NCBI GenBank assembly: GCA_050953105.1
Contig: JBMNMA010000009.1
Coordinates: 248,001-312,000 of the forward strand
Reading direction: 5' to 3'
From: UBA1206 sp050953105
Lineage (GTDB): Bacteria; Bacillota; Clostridia; Oscillospirales; CAG-382
DNA: 64,000 nt
This document shows positions 1-8,364 of this stretch, in pieces. Positions within the stretch are counted from its first letter, which is position 1; each line of letters begins with the position of its first letter. A program made the position numbers and the translations under genes. Under the pieces are notes generated by a model. That model did no database searches, was not told the DNA's origin, and was given only the letters and a program-made list of their open reading frames with translations.

Positions 1-507
1 TGGTCTCGGATTGTGGCCGCCGCCATATTCATCCTTGCGGCTCTTACCGACTTTCTTGACGGCAAAATCGCCCGTATGCGGGGGATGGTAACCTCTTTCG
101 GTAAATTTATGGACCCGCTGGCCGACAAGTTTATGGTTTTCGCAGCGTTAATAGCAGTGCTGTTTTCAAACATCATTTTCCCCGAAGGGCAGACACTTTC
201 AAAAGGCTTTCTGTCCAACGTGTTTTTCTGGATGTCCCTTGTTATAATTTTCAGGGAGCTTATGGTTACCTCCCTTCGTCTTGTGGTGTCCGGTGGCGCA
301 AACATAGTCATACCCGCCAACATATGGGGAAAAATGAAAACCGTCTCTCAGATAGCCTGTATTATCGTGGTTATACTTGAACCGGTGATTTCAAAAACCG
401 GCGGCTTTTTATCCCTTATCACAATGATTGTAACCATCTTTTTCACCATTTTTTCGGCCTACACCTATGTTAAAAAATACTGGGTTCACATCAATCCCGC
501 CAAATAG
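1..507 (+). CDS. pgsA: CDP-diacylglycerol--glycerol-3-phosphate 3-phosphatidyltransferase, 5' end outside window
   Basis: Integral membrane enzyme that makes phosphatidylglycerol phosphate from CDP-diacylglycerol and glycerol-3-phosphate, the committed step to phosphatidylglycerol. The frame is open from base 1, so the start lies upstream and 169 residues remain. The full CDP-alcohol phosphatidyltransferase signature is visible: D17, D20-G21, A24-R25, G34, D38 and D42, with the metal-binding aspartates at the expected spacing. Several hydrophobic segments follow to the C-terminus. It lies 14 bp upstream of cysS on the same strand, so the two are probably co-transcribed. An ATG inside the fragment is not the true start, because the conserved frame runs through the window edge. 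Confidence 0.93.
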   Translation, partial: WSRIVAAAIFILAALTDFLDGKIARMRGMVTSFGKFMDPLADKFMVFAALIAVLFSNIIFPEGQTLSKGFLSNVFFWMSLVIIFRELMVTSLRLVVSGGANIVIPANIWGKMKTVSQIACIIVVILEPVISKTGGFLSLITMIVTIFFTIFSAYTYVKKYWVHINPAK

Positions 508-521
508 CATACGAGGTAATG

Positions 522-1931
522 ATGAAACTTTATAACTCCAAGACCAGAAGCATAGATGAATTTAAACCAAAAGACAACACCGTCAGGATGTATACCTGCG
601 GTCCCACCGTCTATCATTTCGCCCATATTGGAAACCTCCGGACCTATATCATGGAGGATGTCCTTGAAAAATATATAAACTATGCCGGCTACAACGTAAA
701 GCGTGTTATGAACATAACCGACGTGGGACACCTTACCGGCGATTCCGACGACGGCGAGGACAAAATGCTCCTTGGCGCAAAACGGGAACATAAGTCGGTG
801 CTTGAAATCGCAGCTTACTATGCCGATGCCTTTTTTGCCGACTGCGAAAAACTGAACATCAAAAAGCCCGAAATCGTTGTCCCCGCCACCAGCAGGGTTG
901 ATGATTTTATTGAAATGATACAGACTCTCCTTGACAAAGGCTATGCCTACGTTGCCGGGGGAAACGTGTATTTTGACACTTCAAAGCTTGACGAATACTA
1001 TGTTTTCAACCGCCACAATGCCGAAGATTTAGAAGTCGGCGTCCGTGAAGGGGTTGAGGACGACTTAAATAAGAGAAATAAAAACGACTTTGTTTTGTGG
1101 TTTACCAAGTCCAAATTCGATTCACAGGAATTAAAGTGGGATTCACCCTGGGGTATAGGTTATCCGGGATGGCATATCGAATGCTCTGCCATTGCGGTTA
1201 AGGAGCTTGGGGGACATCTTGACATTCACTGCGGCGGCATTGACAACGCTTTCCCCCACCATACCAATGAGATTGCCCAGTCCGAGGCATATCTGTGCCA
1301 TGACTGGTGCGACTTCTGGTTTCATGTCCGCCACCTTAACGACGATACCGGTAAAATGTCAAAATCCAAAGGAGAGTTCTTAACCGTTTCGCTGCTTCAG
1401 GAAAAGGGTTACGACCCTCTGGCCTACCGCTATTTCTGCTTAATGTCCCATTACCGCAGGGTGCTGGTGTTCACCTGGGAAAGCCTTGATAACGCCACAT
1501 CCGCCTATAACAAGTTGATATCCCGTATTTCGCAAATTGAAAACCAGGGGGAGCTTGACAAGGCTGCCTTTGAAACTTATGATAAAACCTTCCGTGAGGC
1601 CCTTGACGGCGATTTAAACACCTCATTGGCGGTAACCGCCCTTTATGACGTGTTAAAAGCCGACATATCCGGCAAAACGAAACTTGAGCTTATATCCTCC
1701 TTCGATAAAGTTTTATCTCTTGACCTTATAAACAAAGCCAGGGAATATAAAGAAAAGGAAAACACCGTAACTGACGACCAGGCTGCCGAGATTGAAAGCC
1801 TTATTTCCCTCCGGCTTGAGGCTAAAAAAGCAAAGGACTACGCTAAAGCTGACGAAATAAGAAATAAACTTAAAGAAATGGGAATTATTCTCGAGGACAC
1901 CCCTCAGGGTACAAAATGGAAAAGGGCATGA
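522..1931 (+). CDS. cysS: Cysteine--tRNA ligase
   Basis: Class I aminoacyl-tRNA synthetase charging tRNA-Cys in the cytoplasm. About 469 residues, normal for the family. It has the HIGH-type motif HIGN near residue 35, the KMSKS loop near residue 278, and the Cys/His zinc ligands of the active site (YTCGP near the N-terminus, HIECS and HTNE in the middle). Two ATGs stand in tandem at 519 and 522; the second is preferred because the ribosome binding site GAGGT (513-517) would be too close to the first. The end overlaps the start of mrnC, so the two are translationally coupled. Confidence 0.96.
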   Translation: MKLYNSKTRSIDEFKPKDNTVRMYTCGPTVYHFAHIGNLRTYIMEDVLEKYINYAGYNVKRVMNITDVGHLTGDSDDGEDKMLLGAKREHKSVLEIAAYYADAFFADCEKLNIKKPEIVVPATSRVDDFIEMIQTLLDKGYAYVAGGNVYFDTSKLDEYYVFNRHNAEDLEVGVREGVEDDLNKRNKNDFVLWFTKSKFDSQELKWDSPWGIGYPGWHIECSAIAVKELGGHLDIHCGGIDNAFPHHTNEIAQSEAYLCHDWCDFWFHVRHLNDDTGKMSKSKGEFLTVSLLQEKGYDPLAYRYFCLMSHYRRVLVFTWESLDNATSAYNKLISRISQIENQGELDKAAFETYDKTFREALDGDLNTSLAVTALYDVLKADISGKTKLELISSFDKVLSLDLINKAREYKEKENTVTDDQAAEIESLISLRLEAKKAKDYAKADEIRNKLKEMGIILEDTPQGTKWKRA

Positions 1932-2356
1932 ATCAGGACACCCGTATAAATAATGTAACCGATATAAATGAACGGGAAACCTCACCGTTGGTGTTAGCCT
2001 ACCTTGGGGATGCCTATTTCGAACTACTTGCCCGGGAGCGTCTTATAGCAAAGTACGGACTGGGGACAGCAGAGCTTTCCCAAAAGTCTAAGGAGTTTGT
2101 AACCGCCATATCCCAGTCGGCGGCCTGCGAACGGCTTATCCCCGTCCTGACGGCCGAAGAAGAAGCGGTGTTTAAACGGGGAAGAAACGCCAAGTCAAAT
2201 CACACCCCCCGTTCCGCCCCTGTGGCAGACTATCGCAGGGCCACCGGCCTTGAGGCGTTGTTCGGCTGGCTGTATATACGGAGCGACCATAATCGGGCAA
2301 GGCAGCTGTTTGACATTTGCTTTCCCATAAAGAGCGACAATGAAAGTATGGAGTAA
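1928..2356 (+). CDS. mrnC: Mini-ribonuclease 3
   Basis: RNase III-type nuclease lacking the double-stranded RNA-binding domain; in Bacillus subtilis the family matures 23S rRNA. About 142 residues made of one RNase III fold, with the conserved LAYLGDAYFE segment holding the catalytic Asp and a later GLEALFGWLY segment. The chosen start at 1928 sits in an ATGA overlap with the cysS stop and follows AAAAGG; an ATG at 1916 in the same frame would add four residues. Proximity to cysS is a conserved Firmicute arrangement. Confidence 0.92.
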   Translation: MNQDTRINNVTDINERETSPLVLAYLGDAYFELLARERLIAKYGLGTAELSQKSKEFVTAISQSAACERLIPVLTAEEEAVFKRGRNAKSNHTPRSAPVADYRRATGLEALFGWLYIRSDHNRARQLFDICFPIKSDNESME

Positions 2357-2382
2357 AATAAAACGAAAGGCAGGTGTGAAAG

Positions 2383-2407
2383 CCCGTAAAATTTACGTTT
2401 TACGGGG
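2383..2407 (+). promoter_or_regulatory. Palindrome covering the lexA ribosome binding site
   Basis: CCCGTAAAA (2383-2391) and TTTTACGGG (2398-2406) form a perfect 9-bp inverted repeat with loop TTTACG. A second palindrome, CGTAAA-A-TTTACG, is nested inside. The right arm overlaps the GGGGGA ribosome binding site of lexA. It could be an autoregulatory operator or an RNA hairpin that hides the ribosome binding site. It does not match the Bacillus LexA box. Confidence 0.5.
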
Positions 2408-2413
2408 GATAAT

Positions 2414-3022
2414 ATGACCGAACTTACACCAAAGGAAAAACGGATATACGAATATATCGAATCCACCATTGAAAACAAAGGCTATGCCCCCACCGTGCGG
2501 GACATATGTGCCGCTTTGGGTATAAAGTCAACGTCTACGGCGCACCTATACCTTCGCAGACTCGATGAAAAGGGTTACATTAAAAAATTCGACGGCAAGT
2601 CAAGGGCGGTATCCCTTGAGCGTTCAAAATACAGCGACAGGGAAAAGACACTGCGAGTCCCTCTTCTTGGCAAGGTAACAGCTGGTATGCCCATAACCGC
2701 CGTCCAGAACTATGAAGGGTATGTGGATTTTCCCGTCAGCATGACCAGATCTGCATCCAACCTCTTTGCTCTGCGTGTTTACGGGGAAAGCATGAAGGAC
2801 GCCGGAATACTTGACGGGGACATAGTGGTGGTGGAAGGAAGACAGTATGCCGACAACGGGGAAATCGTGGTGGCCATGATTGATGACGAAGCTACCGTTA
2901 AAAGATTTTTCCGGGAAAAAGACCAGATACGCCTTCAGCCCGAAAATTCCTCAATGAAACCTATTTATTCAAAAGATGTTAAGGTTTTAGGCAAAGTTAT
3001 TGCCAATTTCAGGTTCTATTAA
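2414..3022 (+). CDS. lexA: LexA repressor (SOS response)
   Basis: Transcriptional repressor of DNA-damage genes that cleaves itself when stimulated by RecA filaments. It has 202 residues, typical. The N-terminal winged helix-turn-helix spans about residues 1-65. The cleavage bond is Ala90-Gly91 in the VTAGMP segment, and the S24 peptidase dyad is Ser126 (GESM) and Lys163 (TVKRFF). All three elements are intact, so it should be a functional self-cleaving repressor. It follows mrnC by 57 bp, and that gap holds the palindrome over its ribosome binding site. Confidence 0.96.
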   Translation: MTELTPKEKRIYEYIESTIENKGYAPTVRDICAALGIKSTSTAHLYLRRLDEKGYIKKFDGKSRAVSLERSKYSDREKTLRVPLLGKVTAGMPITAVQNYEGYVDFPVSMTRSASNLFALRVYGESMKDAGILDGDIVVVEGRQYADNGEIVVAMIDDEATVKRFFREKDQIRLQPENSSMKPIYSKDVKVLGKVIANFRFY

Positions 3023-3065
3023 GCTGATATTGCGACAATAATTTCGCATTTTTCAAAAATTATAC

Positions 3066-3094
3066 TTGACAAAGCCGTCACGATATGATATTCT
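3066..3094 (+). promoter_or_regulatory. SigA-type promoter of tRNA-Lys
   Basis: TTGACA (3066-3071), a 17-bp spacer and TATTCT (3089-3094), ending 18 bp before the tRNA. Near consensus. Confidence 0.8.
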
Positions 3095-3112
3095 TATCGG
3101 GCGGCCAAAAAT

Positions 3113-3188
3113 GATCCACTAGCTCAGGCGGTAGAGCACATGACTTTTAATCATGGTGTCCGGGGTTCGAGTCCCCGGTGGATCACCA
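3113..3188 (+). tRNA. tRNA-Lys (anticodon TTT), CCA encoded
   Basis: 76 nt that fold into a cloverleaf: acceptor stem GATCCAC/GTGGATC, D stem GCTC/GAGC, anticodon stem CATGA/TCATG with loop CTTTTAA, T stem CGGGG/CCCCG with loop TTCGAGT, then A and an encoded CCA. Confidence 0.96.
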
Positions 3189-3190
3189 GA

Positions 3191-3222
3191 AAAATGCACT
3201 TGCTAAAGTCAAGTGCATTTTT
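3191..3222 (+). terminator. Rho-independent terminator of tRNA-Lys
   Basis: Stem TGCACTTG/CAAGTGCA flanked by an A-run on the left and a T-run on the right, three bases after the tRNA CCA end. Confidence 0.85.
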
Positions 3223-3224
3223 CA

Positions 3225-3302
3225 GTTATATTCGCCGTCTGACCGGCAAGTTTATATTATGAAGCGAACAATATCTCTGCGAACTTAAGTATGCAATATA
3301 AC
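3225..3302. repeat. Short hairpin repeat, copy A (ends GTTATATT / AATATAAC)
   Basis: A 78-bp non-coding block bounded by the 8-bp inverted repeat GTTATATT (3225-3232) and AATATAAC (3295-3302). It contains AAGCGAACAATAT, which recurs in the larger element at 11647-11799 with the same end sequences. It looks like a small REP/MITE-type repeat rather than a gene. Confidence 0.5.
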
Positions 3303-3330
3303 TTTTATAAGGAAGAAAGATAATAACATA

Positions 3331-3358
3331 AAAAGAGCAAGCATTAGCTTGCTCTTTT
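3331..3358. terminator. Bidirectional terminator at the end of dnaJ
   Basis: AAAAGAGCAAGC (3331-3342), loop ATTA, GCTTGCTCTTTT (3347-3358): a perfect 12-bp stem with A/T flanks, lying 10 bp after the dnaJ stop on the minus strand. Confidence 0.85.
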
Positions 3359-3368
3359 CCATATATCC

Positions 3369-4484
3369 TTACTTCTTAAAAAAGTCAAAAAACTTCTGCT
3401 TTTTCTCGTAGTTCTTGCCGGTGCAGGATTCGCTGAATTTCTTTAGCGCTTCCTTTTGCTTGGTGGTAAGGTTTTTTGGCACCTCAACGCTTATGGTAAC
3501 GTATAAATCCCCTTTACGGTCGGAATTAATATGTTTTATCCCTTTACCCTTTAAGGTGAACACCGTCCCCGGCTGGGTGCCTTCGGGTATGGTAAGCTCG
3601 CTTGAACCGTCAAGGGTAGGAACGGTTACCTTAACCCCCAAAGCCGCCTCAGGGAAGGTTATCGGCATATCGCAATGCAAATCATACTCCTTGCGCTTGA
3701 AAAAGGAATGGGGCTTAACCGTGATGGCAATAATCAAATCCCCGTTCTGACCTCCGCCGGTGCCGGCGTTGCCCTGGTTGCGCAGGGAAATTCTCTCGCC
3801 GTTATTTATACCGGCAGGGATGTTGAATTCAAGGGTTTTCTTTTTCCTTATCCTGCCCTCGCCCTTGCAGTCGTGGCAGCGTTCTCTTATTATCTTACCC
3901 GTTCCGCCGCATTCGGTACAAATGCGGGTGGTCTGCATCATACCAAGCATTGTCCGCTGGGTGGTTCTCACCGAACCGGTGCCGCGGCAGGTGGGACAGG
4001 TTTCGGGGTGTGTGCCGGGAGCCGCACCTTCACCGCCGCAGGCGGCGCACTTTTCAATGCGGTAGTAGGAAACCTCCTTACGGCAGCCGAAAGCCGCTTC
4101 CTCAAAGGTTATGGTAAGCTCCATACCGATATCCTCGCCGTCCCGGACGTTGGAACGGGTGGAGCGTGAGCCGAAGCCGCCGCCGAAGAAGGAGCCGAAA
4201 ATGTCCCCCAGGTCAAAGTCAAAGCCCGACATATCAAAGCCGCCCATGGAGTTGGGATCTATCCCGGCATGGCCGTAACGATCATAAGCCGACCGCTTTT
4301 CAGGGTCGGACAACACCGAGTAGGCTTCGTTTATTTCTTTAAATTTCTCCTCGGCTGACTTGTCTCCGGGATTGGCGTCGGGGTGGTATTTTTTTGCAAG
4401 GGTGCGGTAGGCCTTCTTTAATTCGTCTTCGGTGGCGGTTTTCGCAACCCCAAGAATTTCGTAATAATCTCTTTTATCTGCCAT
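3369..4484 (-). CDS. dnaJ: Chaperone protein DnaJ
   Basis: Hsp40 co-chaperone that stimulates the ATPase of DnaK and delivers unfolded substrates. It has 371 residues with the full type I layout: J domain (1-70, HPD at 34-36), Gly/Phe-rich linker, four CxxCxGxG zinc repeats (about 145-208) and the C-terminal substrate-binding domains. It is the last gene of the hrcA-grpE-dnaK-dnaJ group and also has its own weak promoter in the 153-bp gap after dnaK. RBS AAGGTGA precedes the ATG. Confidence 0.97.
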   Translation of the reverse strand: MADKRDYYEILGVAKTATEDELKKAYRTLAKKYHPDANPGDKSAEEKFKEINEAYSVLSDPEKRSAYDRYGHAGIDPNSMGGFDMSGFDFDLGDIFGSFFGGGFGSRSTRSNVRDGEDIGMELTITFEEAAFGCRKEVSYYRIEKCAACGGEGAAPGTHPETCPTCRGTGSVRTTQRTMLGMMQTTRICTECGGTGKIIRERCHDCKGEGRIRKKKTLEFNIPAGINNGERISLRNQGNAGTGGGQNGDLIIAITVKPHSFFKRKEYDLHCDMPITFPEAALGVKVTVPTLDGSSELTIPEGTQPGTVFTLKGKGIKHINSDRKGDLYVTISVEVPKNLTTKQKEALKKFSESCTGKNYEKKQKFFDFFKK

Positions 4485-4535
4485 TAAATCACCTTGTTAG
4501 TTAGGTTAGGGAATTGTCCGCAAAGGGCGGATTTC

Positions 4536-4564
4536 ATTATAATCAAGTTTTAAGATAAAAACAA
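4536..4564 (-). promoter_or_regulatory. Possible internal promoter of dnaJ
   Basis: Reading on the minus strand: TTGTTT (4564-4559), a 17-bp spacer, TATAAT (4541-4536). The -10 is perfect and the -35 is weak. It lies about 50 bp upstream of the dnaJ start, and there is no CIRCE beside it. Confidence 0.5.
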
Positions 4565-4590
4565 GAGTAAATAAAAAAGATATGGTATCA

Positions 4591-4624
4591 TTTTGTAAGC
4601 GGAGCGAAAGCTCCGCTTACAAAA
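4591..4624. repeat. Strong hairpin between dnaK and dnaJ
   Basis: TTTTGTAAGCGGAGC (4591-4605), loop GAAA on the plus strand, GCTCCGCTTACAAAA (4610-4624): a perfect 15-bp stem. On the transcribed minus strand no U-run follows it, so it is more likely an mRNA processing or stability element, or a leaky attenuator, than a standard terminator. Confidence 0.6.
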
Positions 4625-4637
4625 ACATTTATACAAG

Positions 4638-6464
4638 TCACGATTTATCGGTAAAGTCTGCGTCGTATACGCCGTCGCTGCCGGTATTACCGGTGTTGCC
4701 GCCTGTTCCGCCGGCGCCCATATCGGGACCGGACTGGGTGTTGTAAAGCTTTTCGGAAATGGCGTAGAAGGATTTTTCAAGGGCTTCGGTGTCAGCCTTG
4801 ATAGCCTCGGTGTTGCCGCTCTTAATGGTTTCCTTAAGCTTGTTAATGGCTTCATTTACGGGAGCTTTATCGGACTCGGTTACCTTGTCGCCCAGGTCGG
4901 ACAAGGTCTTTTCGGCACGGTAGATGGCGTTCTCGGCGTTGTTCTTAGTCTCAACCGCTTCACGCTGCTTCTTGTCCTCATTGGCGTGCATTTCGGCTTC
5001 ACGGACAGCCTTTTCAATGTCCTCCTTGGACATGTTGCTGGTGGACTGAATGGTTATATGCTGCTCCTTGCCGGTGCCTTTATCCTTAGCGGATACCTTG
5101 ACAATGCCGTTGGCGTCGATGTCAAAGGTAACCTCTATCTGGGGAACGCCCCGGGGTGCGGGGGTTATGCCGTCAAGAATAAATCTGCCAAGAGAGGTGT
5201 TGTAGGCCGCCATTTCACGTTCGCCCTGAAGGACATGGATTTCCACCGAGGTCTGACCGTCTGCGGCGGTGGAGAACACCTGGCTCTTCTGAACAGGAAT
5301 GGTGGTGTTGCGCTCGATAAGCTTGGTGAACACTCCGCCAAGGGTTTCAATACCCAGGGAAAGGGGAGTGACGTCAAGGAGAAGGAGGTCTTTAACCTCA
5401 CCGCCGAGGACACCTGCCTGAACGGCAGCACCTATGGCAACACATTCGTCGGGGTTGATGCCCTTGAAAGGTTCTTTGCCGGTGAAGTTCTTAACCGCAT
5501 TCTGGACGGCGGGGATACGGGTGGAGCCGCCTACAAGCAGCACCTTGTCTATCTGGTTGGGCTTTAAGCCGGCATCAGACAGAGCCTGACGCACGGGGCC
5601 CATGGTTTTTTCAACAAGATCGGCGGTAAGCTCGTCAAACTTTGCTCTGGTAAGGGTTGTGGTGAAGTGCTTGGGGCCGGTTGCGTCGGCGGTTATGAAG
5701 GGAAGATTGATTTCGGTGGACATGGTGGAGGAAAGCTCGCATTTTGCCTTTTCGGCAGCCTCCTTAAGCCTTTGAAGGGCCATACGGTCTGTCCGCAGGT
5801 CAATGCCGTTTTCCTTCTTAAAGGTGTCTACCATCCAGTCGATTAACTTCTGGTCAAAGTCGTCGCCGCCAAGACGGTTGTTGCCGGCGGTGGCCAAAAC
5901 TTCAAATACTCCGTCGGAGATTTCAAGAATTGACACGTCGAAGGTGCCGCCGCCTAGGTCGAATATCATAATTTTCTGGCTGATGTCCTTGTCAAGACCG
6001 TAGGCAAGGGCAGCGGCGGTGGGTTCGTTGATTATACGCAGAACCTCAAGGCCGGCAATTTTGCCTGCGTCTTTGGTAGCCTGACGCTGAGCGTCGGTAA
6101 AGTAGGCGGGAACGGTGATAACCGCCTTTGAAACCTTCTGCCCCAGATAGGCTTCCGCATCGGTTTTAAGCTTTTGCAGAATCATTGCGGAAATTTCCTG
6201 CGGGGTGTAGTTTTTGCCGTCTATGTTGACCTTATGGTCGGTGCCCATTTCTCTTTTAATAGACACAATAGTTCTGTCGGGGTTGGTTATGGCCTGCCTT
6301 TTAGCTACCTGGCCCACCATTCTTTCGCCGGATTTGGAAAACGCAACTACCGACGGGGTGGTGCGGGCGCCTTCGGCGCTGGGGATAACAACGGGTTCGC
6401 CGCCCTCATAAACCGCAACGCAGGAGTTGGTTGTTCCAAGGTCTATACCTATAATTTTTGACAT
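4638..6464 (-). CDS. dnaK: Chaperone protein DnaK (Hsp70)
   Basis: ATP-dependent cytoplasmic chaperone that works with DnaJ and GrpE. It has 608 residues. The actin-like ATPase domain starts with IIGIDLGTTNS and carries the phosphate-binding DLGGGTFDVS and adenosine-binding VLLVGGSTR motifs; the linker DLLLLDVTPLSLG leads to the substrate-binding domain and a Gly-rich tail. It lies 40 bp after grpE and is part of the HrcA-controlled operon. RBS GGAGG precedes the ATG. Confidence 0.98.
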   Translation of the reverse strand: MSKIIGIDLGTTNSCVAVYEGGEPVVIPSAEGARTTPSVVAFSKSGERMVGQVAKRQAITNPDRTIVSIKREMGTDHKVNIDGKNYTPQEISAMILQKLKTDAEAYLGQKVSKAVITVPAYFTDAQRQATKDAGKIAGLEVLRIINEPTAAALAYGLDKDISQKIMIFDLGGGTFDVSILEISDGVFEVLATAGNNRLGGDDFDQKLIDWMVDTFKKENGIDLRTDRMALQRLKEAAEKAKCELSSTMSTEINLPFITADATGPKHFTTTLTRAKFDELTADLVEKTMGPVRQALSDAGLKPNQIDKVLLVGGSTRIPAVQNAVKNFTGKEPFKGINPDECVAIGAAVQAGVLGGEVKDLLLLDVTPLSLGIETLGGVFTKLIERNTTIPVQKSQVFSTAADGQTSVEIHVLQGEREMAAYNTSLGRFILDGITPAPRGVPQIEVTFDIDANGIVKVSAKDKGTGKEQHITIQSTSNMSKEDIEKAVREAEMHANEDKKQREAVETKNNAENAIYRAEKTLSDLGDKVTESDKAPVNEAINKLKETIKSGNTEAIKADTEALEKSFYAISEKLYNTQSGPDMGAGGTGGNTGNTGSDGVYDADFTDKS

Positions 6465-6504
6465 AATTTAATCCTCCGTAATTTTGTATATAAATTTTTA
6501 TTTG

Positions 6505-7065
6505 CTAATTAACCACCTTAACCACGGCGTGTCTTATGACTTTGCCGTTTAAGGTGTAACCTTTCTGGAAGGTCTGGACAATAATATTTTCCCCTTTTTC
6601 GCTGTCCTCCTCATGCATTACCGCATTGTGAAGTTCGGGGTCGAATTCCTTTCCGTCCGATTCGATTTCCTTAACACCCATTTTGTCAAAGGAATCAATT
6701 ATAAGCTTGCACAAAAGCTTTAATCCTTCATTTTCGGGTTCAAAGGACAACGCCCTTTCAAGGTTGTCAAGGACGGGTAAGAGAAGGGAAACGGCCGAAA
6801 CAAGTCCTGCCTGGAACATTTCGCCTTTTTCCTTTTCGGTGCGCTTTCTGTAATTGTCATACTCGGCATAAAGGCGTATATATTTGTCGTTTAACTCCTC
6901 AAGGGCCTTGTTCTTTTCCTCTTTAGCCTCCTCTGCCGGATTTTGCCCGGCTTTGGTTTGGGTGTTTTCGGAGGAGGTGTCCTTTTCGGTGGTTTCCTTT
7001 ATTTCCTCGGTGGTGTTTTCGTTTATATTTTCGTTCATCTGTTCGTTTTCTGCCTGTTTTTTCAT
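6505..7065 (-). CDS. grpE: Nucleotide exchange factor GrpE
   Basis: Homodimeric exchange factor that releases ADP from DnaK. It has 186 residues: an acidic, Glu-rich unstructured N-terminus (about 1-50), a long helical dimerisation segment containing YDNYRKRTEKEK, and the C-terminal beta domain ending in KVIRHAVVKV. It sits between hrcA (24 bp upstream) and dnaK. Confidence 0.96.
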   Translation of the reverse strand: MKKQAENEQMNENINENTTEEIKETTEKDTSSENTQTKAGQNPAEEAKEEKNKALEELNDKYIRLYAEYDNYRKRTEKEKGEMFQAGLVSAVSLLLPVLDNLERALSFEPENEGLKLLCKLIIDSFDKMGVKEIESDGKEFDPELHNAVMHEEDSEKGENIIVQTFQKGYTLNGKVIRHAVVKVVN

Positions 7066-7089
7066 TTACTGTTTACCTACCGTGCCTTT

Positions 7090-8190
7090 CTATTTTTCAG
7101 ATGGAGTGGTGTTTGCTTCGCTCTCCGGTTTGGGGACGGTCTCGGCCTCCCCTTTTCGGCGTTTTTCGTTCAGCTCAACACTTATACCCGACGCAAGGTA
7201 TTTAAGGCTTGCGATAACCTTTTTGTAATCCATCCTTTTGGGACCTATAACTCCTATCGCTCCCACGGGCTTGCCGTTGTAGGTGATGGGGTGGAACACA
7301 AAGCTGGTATCCCGGGCAGGGAGGATGTTGTCGGTTTCGTCGTCGGTTATATATAAATTAAGCTTGTTTTCGTTCATCATTGTGTAGAGCAGCTCAATAA
7401 GCCGGTGCTGCTCCTCGATAATCGACAAAACGTTTTTGGCATTGGAAACGCTGGAATATTCGGGGTAGGAAAGAAGCTTTGTAACTCCGTCAACATGGAC
7501 GTGCTCCTTTGTGTCCGATGAAAGCATTTCATAAACTGCCTTGACACAGTCGGATGCATAGTGGGAAAACATACCCAAAGACTTTTCAAAGGCAATAAAC
7601 ACGGGCATTGTAATTTCGTCGGCCCGCTTGCCGGTAAGGTGAGCGTTTAGGGAATCCTGAATAACCTTTACGGCAATTTCATCTATGGGGACGTTTACCT
7701 TCACCCGGGTGGACTTAACCACGTCGTTGTCGCAAATCATAACAACAAGAAAGCTGGCCGAGTCTATAAGCAGTGTTTCATACCGCAGTGCGGTGTGGTC
7801 GGGGGTGCGAAGCACCGAAAACGAGGTGTAGTTTGTGAGCCGGCTTATAACCTTGCTTGCCTGCTCGAGGGTGCGGTTAAGCTCGTTAAGCTTAAAGGTG
7901 GTAAGCTCGTTTAGCAGGCTTAATTCGTCCATGGTAAGGAAATACTTTTCCATCAGGGAATTGACATAGGTTTTGAACCCGAGAGCGGTGGGCACCCGGC
8001 CTGCAGAGGTGTGGGGCTGTTCAAGATAACCCATTTCCTCAAGCTCGCTCATCTCGTTACGGATGGTGGCAGGGGAAACCGAAAAATCATAGCTTGTTGA
8101 AAGAAACTTGGAACCGATAGGCTCCCCCGATTCTATATAAGCGTCAACTATTGATTTAAGAATTTTTTTTTGTCTTTCGGTAAGCTCCAT
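7090..8190 (-). CDS. hrcA: Heat-inducible transcription repressor HrcA
   Basis: Repressor of class I heat-shock genes, which binds CIRCE and is folded by the chaperonin GroEL. It has 366 residues: an N-terminal winged helix (SPATIRNEMSELEEMGYLEQPHTSAGRVPT region, about 35-70) and the long dimerisation domain. First gene of the hrcA-grpE-dnaK-dnaJ operon. Two CIRCE-like operators upstream predict autorepression. The C-terminal tail after the conserved domain is charged and poorly conserved in appearance. Confidence 0.97.
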   Translation of the reverse strand: MELTERQKKILKSIVDAYIESGEPIGSKFLSTSYDFSVSPATIRNEMSELEEMGYLEQPHTSAGRVPTALGFKTYVNSLMEKYFLTMDELSLLNELTTFKLNELNRTLEQASKVISRLTNYTSFSVLRTPDHTALRYETLLIDSASFLVVMICDNDVVKSTRVKVNVPIDEIAVKVIQDSLNAHLTGKRADEITMPVFIAFEKSLGMFSHYASDCVKAVYEMLSSDTKEHVHVDGVTKLLSYPEYSSVSNAKNVLSIIEEQHRLIELLYTMMNENKLNLYITDDETDNILPARDTSFVFHPITYNGKPVGAIGVIGPKRMDYKKVIASLKYLASGISVELNEKRRKGEAETVPKPESEANTTPSEK

Positions 8191-8260
8191 TTTCCTTGCC
8201 TTTCTGCCCTAAGGCATTTTCCCGAAATTTAATATGCAAAAAAGGGTTGATATTATGCGT

Positions 8261-8287
8261 TTAGCACTCATACCGTATGTCTGCTAA
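8261..8287. promoter_or_regulatory. CIRCE operator, promoter-proximal copy
   Basis: TTAGCACTC (8261-8269), 9-bp spacer, GTCTGCTAA (8279-8287). The left arm is perfect and the right arm matches GAGTGCTAA at 7 of 9 positions. It lies just downstream of the -10 box of the hrcA promoter, at the expected transcription start. Confidence 0.88.
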
Positions 8288-8295
8288 CTGCCCAT

Positions 8296-8324
8296 ATAAT
8301 AGCATCGACTTTTTTATTTGTCAA
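8296..8324 (-). promoter_or_regulatory. SigA-type promoter of hrcA-grpE-dnaK-dnaJ
   Basis: On the minus strand: TTGACA (8324-8319), 17-bp spacer, TATTAT (8301-8296). It is bracketed by the two CIRCE copies. Confidence 0.85.
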
Positions 8325-8364
8325 GACTTTCATGTAAAAAAAATGAAGATATTTACATTATTTT

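Noticed and set aside
3675..4169. 164-codon plus-strand frame opposite dnaJ
   Set aside because: Antisense shadow of a certain gene; no RBS and low-complexity Gly/Ala content caused by the dnaJ codons.
4986..5567. 193-codon plus-strand frame opposite dnaK
   Set aside because: Antisense shadow of dnaK.
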